IMG/VR virus record: IMGVR_UViG_3300028706_000015
Coordinates: 1 to 40,708 of that record
Origin: a virus
Direction: 5' to 3' (one strand)
DNA length: 40,708 bases
Under the pieces are notes generated by a model, which worked only from the letters and a program-made list of their open reading frames with translations, searched no databases and was not told the origin of the DNA. This document shows positions 38,595-40,708 of the stretch, one piece after another; the stretch's first letter is position 1; each line of letters begins with the position of its first letter. A program made the position numbers and the translations under genes.

Positions 38595-40708
38595 TTATAC
38601 GCTCCATCCTATTGTTGTATTTATATAAACCATTCTTATCTCATTCCAGTCTAAGTTAAAAGTTAGTGCAGTGGCTGCTGACGCAATATTAGCACCACCG
38701 CCATTAACTGTGAATGATGTTGTAGATGCAGCACCTGTACCATCTTTAATTATTACGCTGTCACCAACACTTGGTGAACTAGGTAAAGTGATAGTGATAC
38801 TTCCTGCTCCAGCAACAACGATATCACCAGACGAAGCTGTGTAGTTGGCCGTTTTAACTAATGGAGATGCAGCACCACCACCTAATGCTGTGGCAGATCC
38901 GTTGACATATAGACCAGTGCTGTCGATCTTCAATCGTTCTGTAGTTCCTGCACCAATTAAGACAGTGGATGCCATCGCAGCAGTGCCGAATAAGCCGCCT
39001 ATAATTGTATTACTAGATCCTGTGGTGACTGAGTAACCAGCATTACGACCCAAACCCAAGTTGTAGGAGCCTGTAGTTAGATTCCTTAAACTAGATGCAC
39101 CGTATGCTGAGTTAAATTCACCTGTTGTGTTAGCCTGAAGACTGCTAGATCCGAAAGCTGCCACATATCGTCCAGAAGTATTAGACCTCAAAGAGTAATG
39201 GCCACTGGCTGTGTTATCATATCCATCAGTGTTGTTCTGTAAAGACCGCCACCCCGATGCTGCGTTATTCGTTCCAGTTGTGTTGCCAAATAGAGCCTGA
39301 TAACCACTTGCGGTGTTCCGATGACCAGTAGTGTTAGATTTTAAGGCTTGATAACCGAAGGCTGCATTACTAGCACCACCTGTACTAACATCCATAGCAC
39401 CATAACCCACAGCGGTGTTTCTAGCACCAGTGACTGCAGCTAAAGCATTAGTACCTAATCCAGTATTACCTGTACCTGATGTTGTACCATCAGTCAAACC
39501 ATTAATATCCGATGCGCCACCACCGCCTAATGCAGTAGTAGAACCATTAACATACAATCCAGTACTATCAATCTTTAAACGTTCGGTAGTACCTGCACCA
39601 ATAAGAACGGTGCTAGACATAGTTGTGGAACCCCCAAGAGTTCCTATAACAGTGTTGTTAGAACCAGTTGTGATAAGCAAGCCCGCATTGTAGCCTATAC
39701 CTATATTATTTCCACTATTACTTTCAAACAAAGCCCCCGAGCCTACTGCTGTATTGTAACCAGCAGTAGTAGTCTTATAGAGAGCTGTATTACCAACTGA
39801 TACATTGTGAGCACCAGTAGTTGCCCTATGACTAGCTGAATAACCAACTGCCGTACTATAGTAACCAGAAGTGTTACTCATCATACTTTGGACACCAAAA
39901 GAAGTGTTCCTATTGCCTGTAGTATTTCCGTGTAAAGATTTGTAACCAGTAGCTGTGTTATCCGCAGCTGTGGTGTTACTGGTTAAAGCATAAGCACCAC
40001 TAGCTGTGTTATTAGCACCTGTGGTATTAAGCTTTAAAGAATTCATACCGATGGCACTGTTATTGGTACCTGTGGAGTTCTCTATTAAAGCACTTTGACC
40101 TACCGCTGTGTTTTTACTACCTGTGGTGTTATACCTTAAAGCACCATAACCACTAGCTGTGTTATCACTACCTGTGTTAAGATTTAAAGCATAAGAACCA
40201 CTAGCTGTGTTCTTAGTACCTACGGTGTTAGCGTATAAAGCTTGATAACCAGTAGCTGTGTTCCTGTTACCTGTGGTGTTATTAGTTAAAGCGAATGTGC
40301 CTGTGGCTACGTTCCCATAACCTATGGTGTTAGCGTATAAAGCACTATAACCGGTAGCTGTGTTATAGTTAGCTGTGGTGTTAGTCAGTAAAGCTTCAAA
40401 ACCAGTAGCTGTGTTAAAATTGCCGGTGGTGTTAGCGTATAAAGCTTTATAACCACTAGCTGTGTTCCTGTTACCTGTGGTGTTCAACCTTAAAGCTAAA
40501 TGACCAGTAGCCGTGTTTTTATAGCCTGATGTGTTAGCGTATAAAGCACTTTGACCTACAGCTGTATTATTATTACTTGTGCCATCATCGCTAGCTAATG
40601 CACCATCACCTAAACCGACTGAACCACCCGAGAAATAGCCATCTGTCAACCCATCTATATCTGATGCGCCACCACCGCCTAATGCAGTAGTAGAACCATT
40701 AACATACA
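38595..40708 (-). CDS. Giant repeat tail fibre (partial, runs off right edge)
   Basis: The frame is open to the right edge: it begins YVNGSTTALGGGG at 40706, before the internal ATG at 40649. It consists of about 17 and then about 8 copies of a roughly 22-residue repeat with the core NTA-x-G-x-x-AL-x-x-NT-x-G, each block ended by a conserved cap (NTVIG, then STVLIGAGTTERLKIDSTGL and YVNGS). This suggests a long trimeric beta-roll like YadA-type heads. A C-terminal domain (ITLPSSPSVGDSVIIKDGTG) ends in MVYINTTIGWSV. The start is probably the piece at 1-241. Confidence 0.82.
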   Translation of the reverse strand, partial: YVNGSTTALGGGGASDIDGLTDGYFSGGSVGLGDGALASDDGTSNNNTAVGQSALYANTSGYKNTATGHLALRLNTTGNRNTASGYKALYANTTGNFNTATGFEALLTNTTANYNTATGYSALYANTIGYGNVATGTFALTNNTTGNRNTATGYQALYANTVGTKNTASGSYALNLNTGSDNTASGYGALRYNTTGSKNTAVGQSALIENSTGTNNSAIGMNSLKLNTTGANNTASGAYALTSNTTAADNTATGYKSLHGNTTGNRNTSFGVQSMMSNTSGYYSTAVGYSASHRATTGAHNVSVGNTALYKTTTAGYNTAVGSGALFESNSGNNIGIGYNAGLLITTGSNNTVIGTLGGSTTMSSTVLIGAGTTERLKIDSTGLYVNGSTTALGGGGASDINGLTDGTTSGTGNTGLGTNALAAVTGARNTAVGYGAMDVSTGGASNAAFGYQALKSNTTGHRNTASGYQALFGNTTGTNNAASGWRSLQNNTDGYDNTASGHYSLRSNTSGRYVAAFGSSSLQANTTGEFNSAYGASSLRNLTTGSYNLGLGRNAGYSVTTGSSNTIIGGLFGTAAMASTVLIGAGTTERLKIDSTGLYVNGSATALGGGAASPLVKTANYTASSGDIVVAGAGSITITLPSSPSVGDSVIIKDGTGAASTTSFTVNGGGANIASAATALTFNLDWNEIRMVYINTTIGWSV
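39511..39556. repeat. 46-base exact repeat, also at 40663-40708 (right edge)
   Basis: Bases 39511-39556 are identical to 40663-40708, the last bases of the window. They code for the linker ASD and YVNGSTTALGGGG of successive fibre modules. The sequence therefore stops inside a repeat, which is a usual place for an assembly to break or be circularised. Confidence 0.85.

Noticed and set aside
1-40708. Single-subunit (T7-type) RNA polymerase
   Set aside because: No frame carries its motifs in either arm; its usual place near the early genes is filled by tiny genes. The phage appears to depend on host RNA polymerase.
1-40708. Integrase, repressor or attachment site (temperate lifestyle)
   Set aside because: No recombinase or CI-like protein is seen; the gene set is that of a lytic phage. 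The small winged-helix protein alone is not enough.

Overview
The window looks like the essentially complete genome of a lytic, T7-like marine podovirus of the roseophage SIO1 / VpV262 / cobavirus kind. The signs are a T7-type replication set (SSB, primase-helicase, short family A DNA polymerase, 5'-3' exonuclease, endonuclease I), ThyX, a cobalamin-dependent (class II) ribonucleotide reductase, a short-tail virion module, no single-subunit RNA polymerase and no integrase. The host is not named by any gene. The perfect TTATCCACA DnaA boxes, the sigma-70 and sigma-54 type promoters and the Fur-like sites would suit a marine gammaproteobacterium or another proteobacterium; this is inference.

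Layout: (1) 4521-5764 is a 1.24 kb divergent regulatory region without a convincing gene. It holds nine perfect DnaA boxes, a consensus sigma-54 promoter, sigma-70 promoters facing both ways, two Fur-box-like palindromes and several repeats. (2) 5765-19834 on the + strand is the early and replication arm. It begins with a run of small unknown genes (5765-8983). A perfect sigma-70 promoter (8980-9008) then opens the replication, nucleotide and lysozyme operon, which ends with RNR at a bidirectional terminator (19844-19879). (3) Everything else is on the - strand. From the divergent region leftward run small terminase, large terminase, portal and collagen-like tail genes to position 1. From the right edge leftward run a giant repeat fibre, three paralogous tail proteins, small proteins, scaffold, capsid, more fibres, holin genes, tail-tube proteins A and B, an adhesin and the ejection proteins.

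The two ends appear to lie in one and the same - strand tail-fibre gene: a direct join of position 1 to 40708 keeps the frame. The sequence is therefore probably a circular (permuted or terminally redundant) genome cut inside a repeat-rich fibre gene. If so, there are only two converging transcription arms, both starting at 4521-5764 and meeting at 19844-19879.

How it works together: host RNA polymerase must transcribe everything, consistent with near-consensus promoters of two types, GCTTGACAC on the early arm and CTTGACTTT on the late arm. Nucleotides come from RNR, ThyX and a glutaredoxin-like protein. A cytosine methyltransferase could modify the DNA. Lysis uses a T4-type lysozyme plus a SleB-like hydrolase, with a 3-TM holin encoded in the late arm. 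The most unusual items are the DnaA-box array beside host-regulator-like sites, a methyltransferase gene in which two frames both carry methyltransferase-like motifs, a small membrane gene switched out of frame by an (AT)5 tract, and a tail-fibre gene split by a single +1 shift.
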